Positions 23,017 through 36,500 of a DNA stretch of 64,000 bases are shown in pieces. The DNA comes from Paracentrotus lividus. Lineage: Eukaryota > Echinodermata > Echinoidea > Camarodonta > Echinidae. Location: assembly GCA_940671915.1 (NCBI GenBank), contig CALNVZ010003434.1, positions 21,772,526 through 21,836,525 of the forward strand. The letters are read 5' to 3'. The first letter of the stretch is position 1. Each line of letters starts with the position of its first letter. The translations under genes were made by a program, and so were the position numbers. The notes under the pieces are model-generated. The model worked only from the letters and a program-made list of their open reading frames with translations, did not search any database and was not told where the DNA came from.

Positions 23017-24021
23017 TTCGTCATAAAGGTGGAATATTTTTTTTCCCACTCCAATAACATCATTTTCCTTCCGCTTCAATTTATTTTATATATTTGTCTC
23101 AACTTTCATTGTTCGGGCCCCTGGCTGTATCTTGGATGTTCCCTCAACCTTTCCTGGGGATTGTTTTAAATAAAAAGTTTGTCAACCCCCACAACGCCCA
23201 TTTTGGTCATTTTTCCACATTTTGGGGCCCCAATTTGTTTACCCGGTCGACCAAGGCCCCCTTACGCATACCTCAGGACACGCGTCTGAGTTGTAAGCTT
23301 GGTTTTGTCTATCTAAATCTATCTATAAATCTAGGTTTATGGTTACAGGCTTAGGTCTCTTGTCTAGGGGAGGGGTTGAAGAAAAAGTACGATTGGTGGA
23401 AATTGTGATTTTTTTTAAATTCCACCATTATGATAAAGCAAAAAGAAATAAAAACAACCTTGAATCCATGATTATTATAATTTCCCCCCTCAACTTTGTT
23501 TCAGCCTTCATGAGAAGGTTGTAAATGATAACTGTAGTTCATTTTCCATTGTAATTTATGTTTGACTGATTTGCTACAATACATTTTTGGGAAGATACAA
23601 ATTTCCATGCTGGAAAAATGAATAAAATCAATTTTGAACAACAATCAAAATAATGTTTGACCATTTCCCTAGACAATAGACCTAATACTGTAACCATGAA
23701 CTTGAAATTAACTGAAAGAACAATATCAAGTCTACCCCCCCCCCCCCAGACGCATCTCATGGGGGTAGGACTGAGGGGGCCTTGGTTGGCTAGGTAAACA
23801 TAAATGTGCCTTAAAATGTGAAAAATTGCCTAAAATGGGCACTGTGGGGGTTGAAAAACTTTTTGTTTAAAAAAATCTCAGTGAAGGGTTGGGGGAACGT
23901 ACAAGAAATAGCCAGGGTCCATAAAAATGAAAGCGGGGACAAACAAATTAAAACACTTAAAGCCGGAGCGAAAAAGTGTTGCTGGAGCGAGGAAAAAAAA
24001 GTTTTCCACCTTTATGGCGAA
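23017..24021. mobile_element. Long-TIR non-autonomous element (in copy A)
   Basis: The first ~250 bp, beginning ttcgtcataaaggtgg, match the reverse complement of the last ~250 bp, ending ccacctttatggcgaa. Both arms carry aaaagtttttcaaccccc-like words and an 'aaggccccct' block. There is no ORF. The counterpart in copy B is 32492-33465. Confidence 0.65.
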
Positions 24022-24084
24022 CCGTGTAGGCTATAACATAAAGAAAATATATTTAAAAAAAAAGAAAGAAAGAAAAATTCAGAT

Positions 24085-24117
<33 letters not shown>

Positions 24118-24949
24118 GGGGGGGGGGGGAATGCAAGGCACTGACTGCACTTTGCGCCCTAACCCACACCCACGGAATATTATGTATTCTGTATGCCATT
24201 ATACCTGCGAGGTCCTATACATTTTCAGAGTTAATATATATCATTGTGATCAAAATAATAGAAATTACAATTTTCGTTTCATAAAAATAGATGTTCCTGA
24301 TGTTTCGTTGAAATGTGCTGATTTTCATGTTATTATTAATTATAGAATAGATATCATGATATATTCTAGATGATGTTTAATGGGGGAAATTTTATGTTAA
24401 TTCCATTGCATTTTGAGTTTAGTATTTGGATATATCTTGGAGTAAATTTTCCTCCATGGATATATTGTTTTGTTTTTTTCTTGTGTTTGTTATTAGTTGT
24501 CATGGCATTTACATTATTATCCGCCCTTTACATGAGGTGTATGGCTTCTACTCACACAACACACACACAGGCTCACTCCCTCTGGAAAAATATATTTCAC
24601 ATTCTATATTTCATCAGGAGGCAAGCCTGGCAATAAAAATTATGAGAAATAAAGGGGGAAATATGAAAAAAATCTGTATAATACAAATCAGATGGAGAGT
24701 TATCCTAAAAATCAGCCAATGTGAAACAATTCTGATCCCTCTTGGGGTAAGGTTCCCCTTTAGTATGTTGAAACTGCTATCCCCTTGTTGTTCCTACTTA
24801 TATGTTCCGTGCTCTATATTCTAAAATTTGGTTTAGATATCATATTTTTGCCAATATATATTAGGTGTCACCCTCACCCTCGTGCAGGAGCCCTTACATG
24901 CCTGGGTGCCGCGTGGGCACCTGTTTCGGGGGAAGTACTTCTTATTAGA

Positions 24950-25330
24950 ATATTCTCGTGGTATCTCATTTGGAGACGTCTCCGATAATTTTTTACAAAA
25001 ATTAAAGGAATCTTAATGCATGAGACGTCGCGGAGACTCTTGGGCGTCTGTGAGACGTCTTCGAGACGTCCACGCGACTAGTATCACACCCGTCTCGGGT
25101 CCGTCTCAAATCCGTAGCAAACTTGTATCAAACACATCTCGTGGCAAGTGAGATGCCAATAATTGGTGGTATCTCACGGAGACGGGTTGAGACGGATTTG
25201 GGACTACTTTAAGACGGTTTTGAAACACTTTTGAAACTGTTTTTGAAACTTGTCGCGCAGACTCCGGAGTCCCCGCGAAGTATAATGGGTTTCGGGAATC
25301 TCAAAACCGTCTCAAAGTAGTGCCAAATCC
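24950..25330. repeat. GAGACG/CGTCTC-rich segment
   Basis: Dense gagacg and cgtctc words in both orientations, with gtctcaaatccg and its complement facing each other. This suggests a short inverted-repeat element. Recurs at about 34375-34770 in copy B. Confidence 0.4.
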
Positions 25331-28300
25331 GTTTCCGCAACGGAAAAAAGAAAAGGTAATGCACTTTTCGTCGCAGGAGGGGTAATTTCACTTGAAAGTG
25401 GATTAGGGCTTTGTGACACGTCCAAGAGTCGGAACAAGGTTCATTGTCCGAGCGAAATGGATGGTTGACTTCTGGAGTCATCCATAGGTCAATAAGTTAT
25501 TTTTAAGCATTGATATATTTTTGGACGAGCATGAAAATTCGGAGAAATTCGGAAACAAATGTCTAAAGTGCACTATATACACTGTGATCTGATTAACTAC
25601 ATTCTGACGATTCTAGCTTGCTGCGTTGTCATAAACCCCTGTTACATAAGAAAAATCGGCTATTAATTAGCCATTGGTGCATTTTCATTTAATATTATTT
25701 GTAAAGCTTAGTCGAAACAAATTTGTAGTCTTGCACGCATGATTCCGGGTCATGATTTCTTCATTATGTTATCATGAGACTTGAGAAACCCAACTGTTGT
25801 TGAAGCATACTTGTAGACGTAACTTGAAGGAATTAGTCCTCCCTGAAATTAAGTTATATTAAAACAAAATCAAAACAAAAATTAAAGTAATCTGTAGGTC
25901 AATGTTTAAAAAAAAAAATTGTCAAAAATATATGGTGGCGTCACTTGCGAGTTGTTTTCCCATGTTGTTGTTGTTGTTGTGTTTCTTTTAAAAAATTATA
26001 AGGAATTTTCCCCCGACATTTGATACTATTAAACTTTACACAGGAAATAGGTTTTCATGATTATATTAGACAAGGGTCAAATTTATGCGGTTATTTTGGA
26101 GAGCTACAGCTCGCAAGTGACGTCATGGAGTTAAACATTAAAATACATGACTAAATCAAATAAAAATGATTGAAAACCATTCTCCCTATAATTAGTGGTA
26201 CCAAAGAGATATTTCACTGTATATATATTTCCCTTTGGACTACGAGCAGAAAAGACAGTTCGTCCTTTTTCCAAATGTAAATCTGATTTTTGCAGGGATA
26301 ACTTTTCATAATATCATGTCTAATATGCATGGATTAATGCACGGTAGAGTACGATACTTTGCATTGGGTGTACCAAAATCTGAAATTTCAATCCCCCCCC
26401 CAATCGAAGTCTTGGATCTGCCACTGGTACACTGGTTCACTGGTAATTCTTACCTATTTCCGACGATGAACTGCCACGGCCTGTCTTTATTCTTGACATT
26501 TAATCTTTTGGGCAATTCCATGAATTATGGGGATATTTTCAAAAAAAGAAGTCAGTCTCCTATTAAGTTTATTATTAAAGTTATCACTAATCTAATTCCA
26601 TGGATGTTAATAACAAAGGTCTTTCATATTCAGTTTTTAAAAAAGTCATTTTCGTTAATATCTTCAAGATCTCAAACCATCATTAAAATTGTACATGTGG
26701 GACTGGGGACAATACATTTTCTCTAAAATGCAATTGCAAATTTCGCTAAAAGGGAAAGGATGCACACATTTCCATATTTCACAGGCTATTGTCATATTTG
26801 ATTGATTACCAGGGGGTGAGATGACCTCTAGAAGTTCACTGGACAAAATGTAACGTAAATAACTGTAACGTAACTAACCATGTTTTTGTTGTTTCTACAG
26901 AAAAATATCAAGCTATTCATGAAATATAGTATATCACATGACTTGCCAACTCATCAGCAATAGCATGAATGTCACAGTTTGTTTTAGATGAACGTAACTT
27001 CGAGGAATTTTATGGTCAAAGTCAGTCCCCAAAAAACCATGTCCACTTTTGGTAACGTAACTAACCAAAGTTTAATACCTGTTATTACTTATTGAAATAT
27101 GCCTCATGATTCTCTTTGATGATGTCTATAGGTATTGACACTACGAAAATTGGAAAATGATATCCAAGCATCTTCACGTATAGAAGCCATCCTTAGCGAA
27201 CATTGTACCATAATATGTAACGAAACTAATCATGGAATTGCCCTTTTGATTTTATTTCAAGTTTCAAGTTAGAGTCTGTGCTTGCAGACGAGACAATGCC
27301 TACGAGGATCACAGTAAATAGTTATGTATTATTATGTAACTTTTATATAAAGATAAAGTACAGTGAACGGTGCATTTATGTATTGCATTTATCATTGACA
27401 AAACAATATTATAATTAGTTTTTTAGTCACTATTATTTTTTAATGATACCATGATTCATGCCGAGATAAGATATACATTGCGTATAAAAAAAAAAAAAAA
27501 AGAAAAGGTAGTCCCTTATTCTAAGCTCATTTGATTTGGCTGTTCATATGTTGTTGTTGTTGTTGTTGTTTTTATATTTTACTGCGCTTTCATTCATTAT
27601 AATTATGAATATAATGATTAAAGACGAACCCTCCACCTATCCATTGATACCTTCCTTGAATCATGAATGTAAAGCATAACTGAGAAAATTGTATATAAAT
27701 GAATATGTCAGGTTCAGAATCCATTTTTTTCCAAAATGAAAGGAGACTGTCCCTGCTGTCCCAGAGCATTGAATGGGATTACGTGCGATGATGTGTGACT
27801 CGTGACTCCTTTGAAGTCTTTCATCCTTTGACAAAAACCTGGAAAATGGATTTCATACCTGATATCTTCATTTGCAATTTATTAGGTTATGCGTCACATT
27901 TATTCTTCAAGCAAGGTATCATTGTAAAGGTGAGGGGTTCGTCTTCGATTATTACGATGGAAATGAATATCGAAAAAGATGAGCTGGGATTGTAGCCCCT
28001 CCAAAAATGGATTACATTTTTTTTTTCTCGATACGCGTCAACTCTAGGCCTTTACATGTATGCAATCATGTACAAGTCATGAAGTAGCCCTAAATTTTTC
28101 GCCAGGGTTTATTTTACCAAAGATTTTCGTGTGAGACTATGGTGGACAGACTAGTTTTAAGATTTGTTTAGCTGCATTGAGATAAGACCAGACAAACGAT
28201 AAATGGGCGTTAAAGCTGGAGTTTTGGTAAATCAAAAACAAAAACTGTTAAATTATGACATGGAAAATCACTTTAATCCTTTTGTAAGGTCTGAGTATTT

Positions 28301-29195
28301 CAAATAAGAGACCAATATGATCACCGAGGAATCCGCCCGTTTTTAATATTATTCTAATTTAAATGTTAGTTCTGAATCAGAAAAAAACAATGCCGGCGGA
28401 AAAATCCAATGCTCCAGAAAAGAATCCAGGATAATTTGTTCATAGGCCTACAATGTACAAACTTTCCTGATCTATAAATAAAGGTCATCGATTAGACGAA
28501 GGTCACTGTACTTTGCTTATTTTGTTCCACATTCTGTTGTACAGATTCATGTTCGTTTGGAATGATACATAATTATACTTAAATGCAACAAGTAAAGCCA
28601 TGCAGGTAGTCCTATAGGCTAGGTACCTGTATGTTGATGAGGAGACCTTGCAGTTTATTAAATCCGATAAAAGTATCATGTTGGAACAATTTAAACTATA
28701 CAGGGTATATTATAGTTACTGGTAGCATGGAGGAAATATTTCTTCTATCTATGTCATGATCATAACTTGTCGTGTGTGTTTTGCAAGTGCAACCCCACAT
28801 TATGCGTCAGACGGGTAATAACTCCTGAGATTCTTTTTGTCATTGTAGCAAGAATACATTTATGGCCACGTTTAAACACATTACTTTATTTCAGTGGGCT
28901 AGGTAATAATGTTGCTATTTAGGACGTGCTGCTATTTAGGAGTGTCACACACGTTGCCCCTGCGTCTCAGTATCACACACGTGATAATTCCTCATGTGTA
29001 CCTCCCTGCGTACAACGCAAAGACGCACGATTAGTTGTGACCAGGCATGTCATACATGTAGCATCCAGAATGCCTTGGTCACACCGTTGAGACCAATTCT
29101 AAATTGATCCCTAACTTGCCATTCATCGTGATGTAAGATCTTGAACGGTTTTGTGTCGATTTAGATCGGTGTGACCATGCAAGATATGACTGCTA

Positions 29196-29941
29196 CACTG
29201 TCAAAACGCTGTGTAAAAAAGTGTTGTTTAAAAAGTTGTTTTCTTAAACAACAGTAAATATTAAACTTTAACAACAGGCGTTGTTTAATGACTTTAAACA
29301 AGAGTTGGATGGTTCCTATAGTAAACAGCGGTTGTGTAAAGTTTTAAACAAGTTGTGTGGTTTCTTTTGTTTTCACAAAATTTACATGAGCATTCCAAGT
29401 GAGTAAACACAAATCATCAGGATTATCTGAAGTTTAGTATATACAAGTATTATCAGCATACATACATAGAAACTGTGCTATATCTCAAGGCAGTGTGGTA
29501 GTCAAGTGGTCGTATCACTTGACTGAGGATGCAAAGTTCGTGAGTTCGATTCCAGACACCGGCACTTTTTTTAATGCTTAAACTTTTACTGTTAATATTT
29601 TAAACAACTGGTTTTTTTTAAGAAGTATGTTTTTAAAACTCATTTTAAACAACATTTGTGTAAGATTCTTGAACATTTAATTCGATTCCAGACACCGGCA
29701 CTTTTTTAATGCTTAAACATTACTGTTAATATTTTAAACAGCTGTTTTTTTAAGAAGTATGTTTTTAAAACTCATTTTAAACAACATTTGTGTAAGATTC
29801 TTAAACATTTAATTAAACTTTAAACAACATGTGTTGTTTAATGACTTTAAACAAGAGTTGGGTGGTTCCTATAGTAAACAGTGGTTGTGTCAAGTTTTAA
29901 ACAAGTTGTGTAGTTTTTTTTTAAATACAGCGTTTTAACAG
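29196..29941. mobile_element. TIR element with tRNA-like insert (in copy A)
   Basis: The left end cactgtcaaaacgctgtgta pairs with the complement of the right end tacagcgttttaacagt, with TA next to both. Inside, gttgtgtaaagttttaaacaa-type sequence appears near each end. An internal block starting ttcgattccagacaccggca occurs twice, at about 29552 and 29682. The copy B counterpart is about 38528-39268. Confidence 0.6.
29491..29571 (+). other. tRNA-like sequence (SINE head or tRNA pseudogene)
   Basis: It contains a box-A-like tggtagtcaagtgg and a box-B-like gagttcgattcc about 45 bases apart. The ends ggcagtgt and acaccggc can pair with mismatches. The T-arm stem does not pair well, so this is not a functional tRNA gene. 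It lies inside a TIR element and recurs in copy B near 38819-38900. Confidence 0.4.
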
Positions 29942-30600
29942 TACTCTAAAATAGTTGTGTAAAGTTGTTTAACGCATCAAGGATATTCACAATGTTCGTG
30001 AAAATAGTTACGATGAGTTGCAAATTTATAGTGACCAGTCAGGTTCCTTGTTGCATAAAATTCTCTATTAGGTCGATGTTGTGAACTAATCAGAATGGTC
30101 GTGTTAAATTTGTAATTGATCGTAACTCTTGTTAAAGTCCCTTTCAAAATTGGTGGTGCGACTGCTTACAACCGTTGCGATTGTGTGCAACATATATTGT
30201 GACCAAAATGATCGCAAGAGCAATTGTGAAAGCCCCTTAATGGACACAGTTGGTTCATTCCTTACACAGGGGTTGTGTAAACAAAGTTCTTAAATTTTGT
30301 ATTAAGGGGGTTAATTTTGGGGAGAGATATATATCACTGCAGATATTTAACTAATTTGCCAGGTGGACTAGAATTGATTTCATATTACGGTCTTACTGTA
30401 CCGTAGTTTACTTATTTTGAATATAGGCCTATTCAAAGTTTATTTTATCCAGAAATTGCTAAAATATTTGTTTTAGAAATAAAATTATTCTTTGGACCGA
30501 AATTTGAGTGTGCGTGTAGTATTGATTCCTGATTTTTCGATGAAAATCTGCCACATGCTTCGGGCATTAATTATGCTGCGCTTCTTTCCTTTCTTTCTTT

Positions 30601-30634
<34 letters not shown>

Positions 30635-32491
30635 TTAGAGGTTCACGCATCGCGTTTGCGAGGGAAGCCTTATATTTTACGACTTCGGGCAGTTAATGAA
30701 AATTAGATTCGATTGTTCATGTTTTTCATGAAATTGATACGAAATTTTTAATGGTTGTCTGTGGCTGGCTAATGAAGATGATCAAGAAAAATCACGATGT
30801 TGGAATTTAACTCTATTCTATTCATTCATGCCTCGCAGCCTTCCGGCCCACCCCCCCCCACAAAAAAAAGAGAGATAACTATTCAATTAAGCTGTTATAC
30901 ATGTAGGCCATTATATCTTTGCCCTCAATCATAGAGATGGAATGATTGGATTTATTTTAATTTTTTTATTCAAATGATTTCGAGAAGAAAAAAAAAACAT
31001 TTAATGCATTACAAAAACGAGAGGGAAAAAATGAACAATATTGGGTACAATGTATAAAGTTTATGACCGAGATGGCGCTATTATGGGGATGGCGGTTATC
31101 TCAACGTACATGACGTAAGGTGTGAAATACCAGTGATTCCAAACTGTAGGCCGTACCTACATTGTAGACATTTTTTTTTGGGGGGGGGGGAGATGAAAGT
31201 GAAAATCCTCTAGCGCAGGATTTAGCTTCATTCTATTTTATTTGACTATGTTTTTAGCGCCAAATCCTCCGGGAGTCCTGCAATCGCGTGTACTGGGTTT
31301 ATAAACCAATTTAAAGATGTTTTTTTTTTTCAGTCCCGTGTCGGTTTTTGCGCCAGTCACATACTAGTACACAACGCAAGGCCAACGCATTGAAATTATC
31401 TGAAAATTTGCAGACAGCGCGGACATTATGCATGTGCACCGTAGTTTCAGCGTGCTCGGCGAACGAGTAACGAGTGTTGACGCACACGCAGCTCAAGGCA
31501 TTTTTACAGCGCGTTGGTCATACGTCATGAAGATGTGATGGGCTATCGTAAAGTTTGTCTGTGGGACGATTGAATGTGACCTATTTATTAAGCTACAATC
31601 TAGATCACATCGATTTGGGGCTATCCCTTTGCAATTTCCTTTATTTAATTTCCTTTCATCATCTACACGAATGATTGGATCATGTAGCGCTTCTTCGGAT
31701 ACCACAATGGATATTACGTAAGACATAGTCATTGAGAGGTAACGAGCTTGTCAACAAGCTTTTGAACAGTCTTGGGTCATCCAGTCAACCTTATTTCATC
31801 TTTTTTTTTTTTTTTTTTTAAAAAAAGAGAGAGATGACCAAATGTCCATTGGACAGTGCATTGATACGTAGACGAAACACGCAGATAGCGGATACATCAT
31901 CTACCATTTTTTACAGGAATCGCCCGAATAATTTCTTCTGAAAACATTCAGTGAAAAGTATCTTTAACTGGACATCTAGCTCCAGAACCAGAGGGAATTG
32001 TTTCTTATTGGACTTAGTACATCACAGTTTGGAATTACTTTGGCTCAAACTTGAAAGATGAACTACTTTTGAGACACAGAATGTGATCTACTTTGGTAGC
32101 GGGATTATTGAGGTAAATACAACCGAGCTCATATTGGTTTAGTAAAGATGTATGATGACCATTGTATGTTCATTGTTAGTGTGCTTTTCAAAAGCCGCAT
32201 CAAATTTAGGGCCTTCGATTTTTGGTTTCTTTTGGTATTACGGTGGCAATTGTCATCTTGTTTGTTGGTCTTGTCCTATTTACATGTAAAGTTTTGAATC
32301 AATGAATGTTCATTAATTATGTTTTTTTGTTAATTTCGGTTTATAACCATGCACACAATTTTATCCAATATCTCCTTTTAAGCAGCTCATTCTTTTCGAT
32401 CGTAATTTGCTAACGTAAAATATGATATATATAAGTCTTATAAATTCAATATAATGATAGTACATGATTTTGTAATCGTTTTATACACTTT

Positions 32492-33465
32492 TTCGTCATA
32501 AAGGTGGAATATTTTTTTCCCACTCCAATAACATCATTTTCCTTCGCTTCATTTATTATATATTTGTCTCAAACTTTCATGTTTCGGGCCCCTGGCGTAT
32601 CTTGGATGTTCCCATTCACTTTCCCTGGGGATTGTTTAATAAAAGTTTGTCAACCCCCACAACGCCATTTTTGCGTCATTTTTCACATTTTGGGGTCCCC
32701 AATTTGTTTCACGAGTCGCACCAGCCCCCTTACAGCATACTCAGGAACACGCGTCTGAGTGTAAGCTTGGTTTGGTCTATCTAAATCTATCTATAAATCT
32801 AGTTTATGGTACAGGCTTAGGTCTCTTGTCTAGGGGAGGGGTTGAAAGAAAAAAGTAACGATTGGTGGAAATTGTTGATTTTTTTTTAAATCTCCACATT
32901 ATGATAAGCAAAAGAAATAAAAACACGTGAATCCTGTTATTATAATTCCCCCTCATTGTTTCAGCCTTCAATGAGAGGTTGTAATGTAACTGTAGTTCAT
33001 TTCCATTGTAATTTTATGTTTGACTGATTTGCTACATACATTTTGGAAATGATACAATTTCCATGCTGGAAAAATGAATAAATCAATATTTGAACAAACA
33101 ATCAAAATATGTTTGACCATTCCCTAGACATGCCTAATTGTAACCATGAACTTGAATTAACTGAAAGAACAAAATCAAAGTCTACCCCCCCCAGACGCAT
33201 CTCATGGGGGTAGGACTGAGGGGGCCTTGTTGGCTAGGTAAAACATAAATGTTGCCTAATAAATGTGAAAAATTGGCCTAAATGGGCACTGATGGGGGTT
33301 GAAAAAACTTTTGTTTAAAAAAATCTCCACGTGGAAGGGTTGGGGAAGAACGTACAAGAATGCCAGGGTCCTATGAGCGGGGACAAACAATTAAAACACT
33401 TAAAGCCCGGAGCGAAAAAATGTTGCTGAGCGAGGAAATAATAAGTTTTCCACCTTTATGGCGAA
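32492..33465. mobile_element. Long-TIR non-autonomous element (in copy B)
   Basis: Counterpart of 23017-24021 with the same ends, ttcgtcataaaggtgg and ccacctttatggcgaa, and many one-base differences. It appears here because of the large duplication and is not a separate transposition. Confidence 0.6.
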
Positions 33466-33525
33466 CCGTGTAGCTATAACAAGAAAATATATTTAAAAAA
33501 AAAGAAAGAAAGAAAATTCAGAATG

Positions 33526-33561
<36 letters not shown>

Positions 33562-36500
33562 GGGGGGGGGGAAATTGCAAGGCACTGACTGCACTTTGGC
33601 CCTAACCCCACCCACGGAATATTTGTATTCTGTATGCCATTATACCTGCAGAGGGTCCTATACTTTTCAGAGTTAATATATATCATTTGTGAATCAAATA
33701 AAGAATGTACATTTTCGTTTCATAAAAATATGATGTTCCTGATGTTTCGTTGAAATGTGCTGATTTTCATGTATTATTAATTATAGAATAGATATCTCAT
33801 GAATATTCTTGATGATGTTATAATGGGGGAAATTTTTAATGTTATCCTTGGCAATTTTGAAGTTTATATTTGGATAATCTTGGAGTTAAATTTTCCTCCA
33901 TGGATATATTGTTTGTTTTTTTCTTGGTGTTTGGTTATTAGTTGTCATGCATTTACATTATTATCCGCCCTTTACATGAGGTGTATGGCTTCTACTCACA
34001 CAACACTACACAAGCTCACTCCCTCTGGAAAAATATATTCTCACATTCATATTCATCAAGGAGGCAGCCTGCATAATTATGAGAATAAGGGAAATATGAA
34101 AAAAAATCTGTATAATACAAATCAGATGGAGAGTATCCTAAAAATCAGCCCATGTGAAACAATTCTGATACCCTCTTGGGGTAAGGTTCCCTTTAGTATG
34201 TTGAAACTGCCTTCCCTTGTTGTTCCTACTTATATGTTCCGTGCTCTAATATCAAAAATTTGTTTAGATATCATATTTTTGCCAATATATATTAGGTGTC
34301 CCTCACCCTCGTGCAGGAGCCCTTACATGCTGGGTGCCGCGTGGGACCTGTTCCGGGGAAGTACTTCTTATTAGAATAGTTCTCGTGGTATCCCATTTGG
34401 GGTTCTCCGATAATTTTTAGCAAAAATTAAAGGAATACTTAATGCAATGAGACGTCGCGGAGACTCTTGGGCGTCGTGAGACGTCTTCGAGACGTTCCAC
34501 GCGACTAGTATCAACCCGTCTCGGGTCCGTCTCAAATCCGTAAGCAAACTTGTATCAAACACATCTCGTGGCAAGTGAGATGCCAAATAATTGGTGGTAA
34601 TCTCAACGGAGAGGGTTGAGACGATTTGGGACTTACTTTAAGACGGTTTTGAAACACTTTTGAAAACTGTTTTGAACTTGTCCGCGCAGACTCCGAGTCC
34701 CCGCGAAGTATAATGGGTTTCGGGAATCCTCAAACGCGTCTCAAAGTAGTGCAAATCCGTTCCGCACGGAAAAAGAACAGGTAATGCACTTTTCGTCGGC
34801 AGGAGGGGTAATTTCCACTTGAAAGTGGATTAGGGCTTTGTGGACACGTCCCAAGAGTCGGAACAAGTTCATTTGTCCGAGCGAAATGGATGTTGACTTC
34901 TGGAGTCATCCATTAGGCAATAATTATTTTTAAGCATTGATATATTTTGGACGAGCAATGAAAATTCGGAGAAATTCGAAAACAATGTCTAAAGTGCACT
35001 ATATACACTCGTGATCTGATTAACTACATTCTGACGATTCTAGCTTGCTGCGTTTGTCATAAAACCCCTGTTACATAAGAAAATCGGCTATTAATTAGCC
35101 ATTGGTGCATTTCATTTAATATATTTGTAAAGCTTAGTCGAACCAAATTTGTAGTCTTGCACGCATGATTCCCGGGGGTCCCCCAATGATTTCTTTCATT
35201 ATTTATCATGAAGACTTGAGAAAACCAACTGTTGTTGAAAGCATACTTGTAGACGTAACTTGAAGGAATAGTCCTCCCTGAAATAAGTTTATATTAAAAC
35301 AACAATCAAAACAAAAATTAAAGTAATTGTAGGTCAATGTTTAAAAAAAAAAAATTGTCAAAATATATGGTGGCGTCCACTTGCGAGTTTTCACAATGTG
35401 TTTTGTTGTTGTGTTTTCTTTTAAAAAATTATAAAGAATTTTCCTCCGACATTTGATACTATTAAACTTTACCAGAATGGTTTTCAATGATTATATTAGA
35501 CAAGGGTCAAATTTATGCGGTTATTTTGGAGAGCTACAAGCTCGCAAGTGACGTCATGGAGTTAACATTAGAAATACATACTAAATCAAATAGAAAATGA
35601 TTGAAAACCATCTCCCTTAATAGTGGTACCAAAGAGATATTTCATCTGTATATATATTTTCCACTTTAGACCTACGACAGAAAACAGTTTTCGTCCTTTT
35701 TCCAAATGTAAATCTGATTTTTGCGGGATAACTTTCCATAATATCATGTCTAATATGCATGGATTAATGCACGGTAGATACGATACTTTGCATTGGTGTA
35801 ACCAAAATCTGAAATTTCAATCCCCCCCCTCCCATCGAAGTCTTGGAATCTGCCACTGGTTACACTGGTTCACTGGTACTTCTTAACCCTATTCTCCGAC
35901 GATGACTGCACGGCCTTCTTTATTCTGACATTTAATCTTTTTGGGCAATTCCATGAATTTGGGGATATTTCAAAAAAAGAAGTCAGTCCTCCTATTAAGT
36001 TTATATTAAAAGTTATCACAATCTAATTCCATGGATGTTAATAACAAGGTCTTTCATATTAGTTTTAAAGAAAGTCATTTCGTTAATTCTTCAGATCTCA
36101 AACCATCATTAAAATTGTACATGTGGGACTGGGGACAATCATTTTCTCTAAAATGCAATTGCAAATTTCGCTAAAAAGGGAAAGGATGCCACATTTCCAT
36201 ATTTTCACAGGGCTATTGTCATATTTGATTGATTACCAGGGGTGAGATGACCATCTAGAAGTTAACGGACAAAATGTAACGTTAATAACTGTACGTAACT
36301 AACCATGTTTTTGCTTGTTTCTCACAGAAATAATATCAAGCTATTCAAGAAATATAGTATATCACATGACTTGCCAACTCATCAGCATGCATGAAATGTC
36401 ACAGTTTTGTTTTAGATGAACGTAACTTCGAGGAATTTTATGGTCAAAGTCAGTCCCCAAAAAAACCAATGTCCACTTTTGGTAACGTAACTAACCAGTT

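Larger units (their letters stand above)
22375..31820 (+). repeat. 9.4-kb direct duplication, copy A
   Basis: Starts at tgaccactgtccattgg and ends in a T run after ccagtcaaccttatttcatc. The whole segment recurs in order at 31835-41130. The copies differ at roughly every 20-60 bases, overwhelmingly by one-base insertions or deletions, with few substitutions. No ORF is kept in both copies, and no host gene is recognisable. Contents are an inverted-repeat element (23017-24021), a GAGACG-rich stretch (about 24950-25330), a TIR element with a tRNA-like segment (29196-29941), and several homopolymer runs. Confidence 0.9.

Noticed and set aside
29491..29571. Functional tRNA gene
   Set aside because: T-arm and acceptor pairing are poor, and it sits within a transposable element.
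33799..34374. 191-aa ORF in duplication copy B (and 26235-26726 in copy A)
   Set aside because: Neither frame is open in the other copy; frameshifts between copies break them, and no domain is recognisable.
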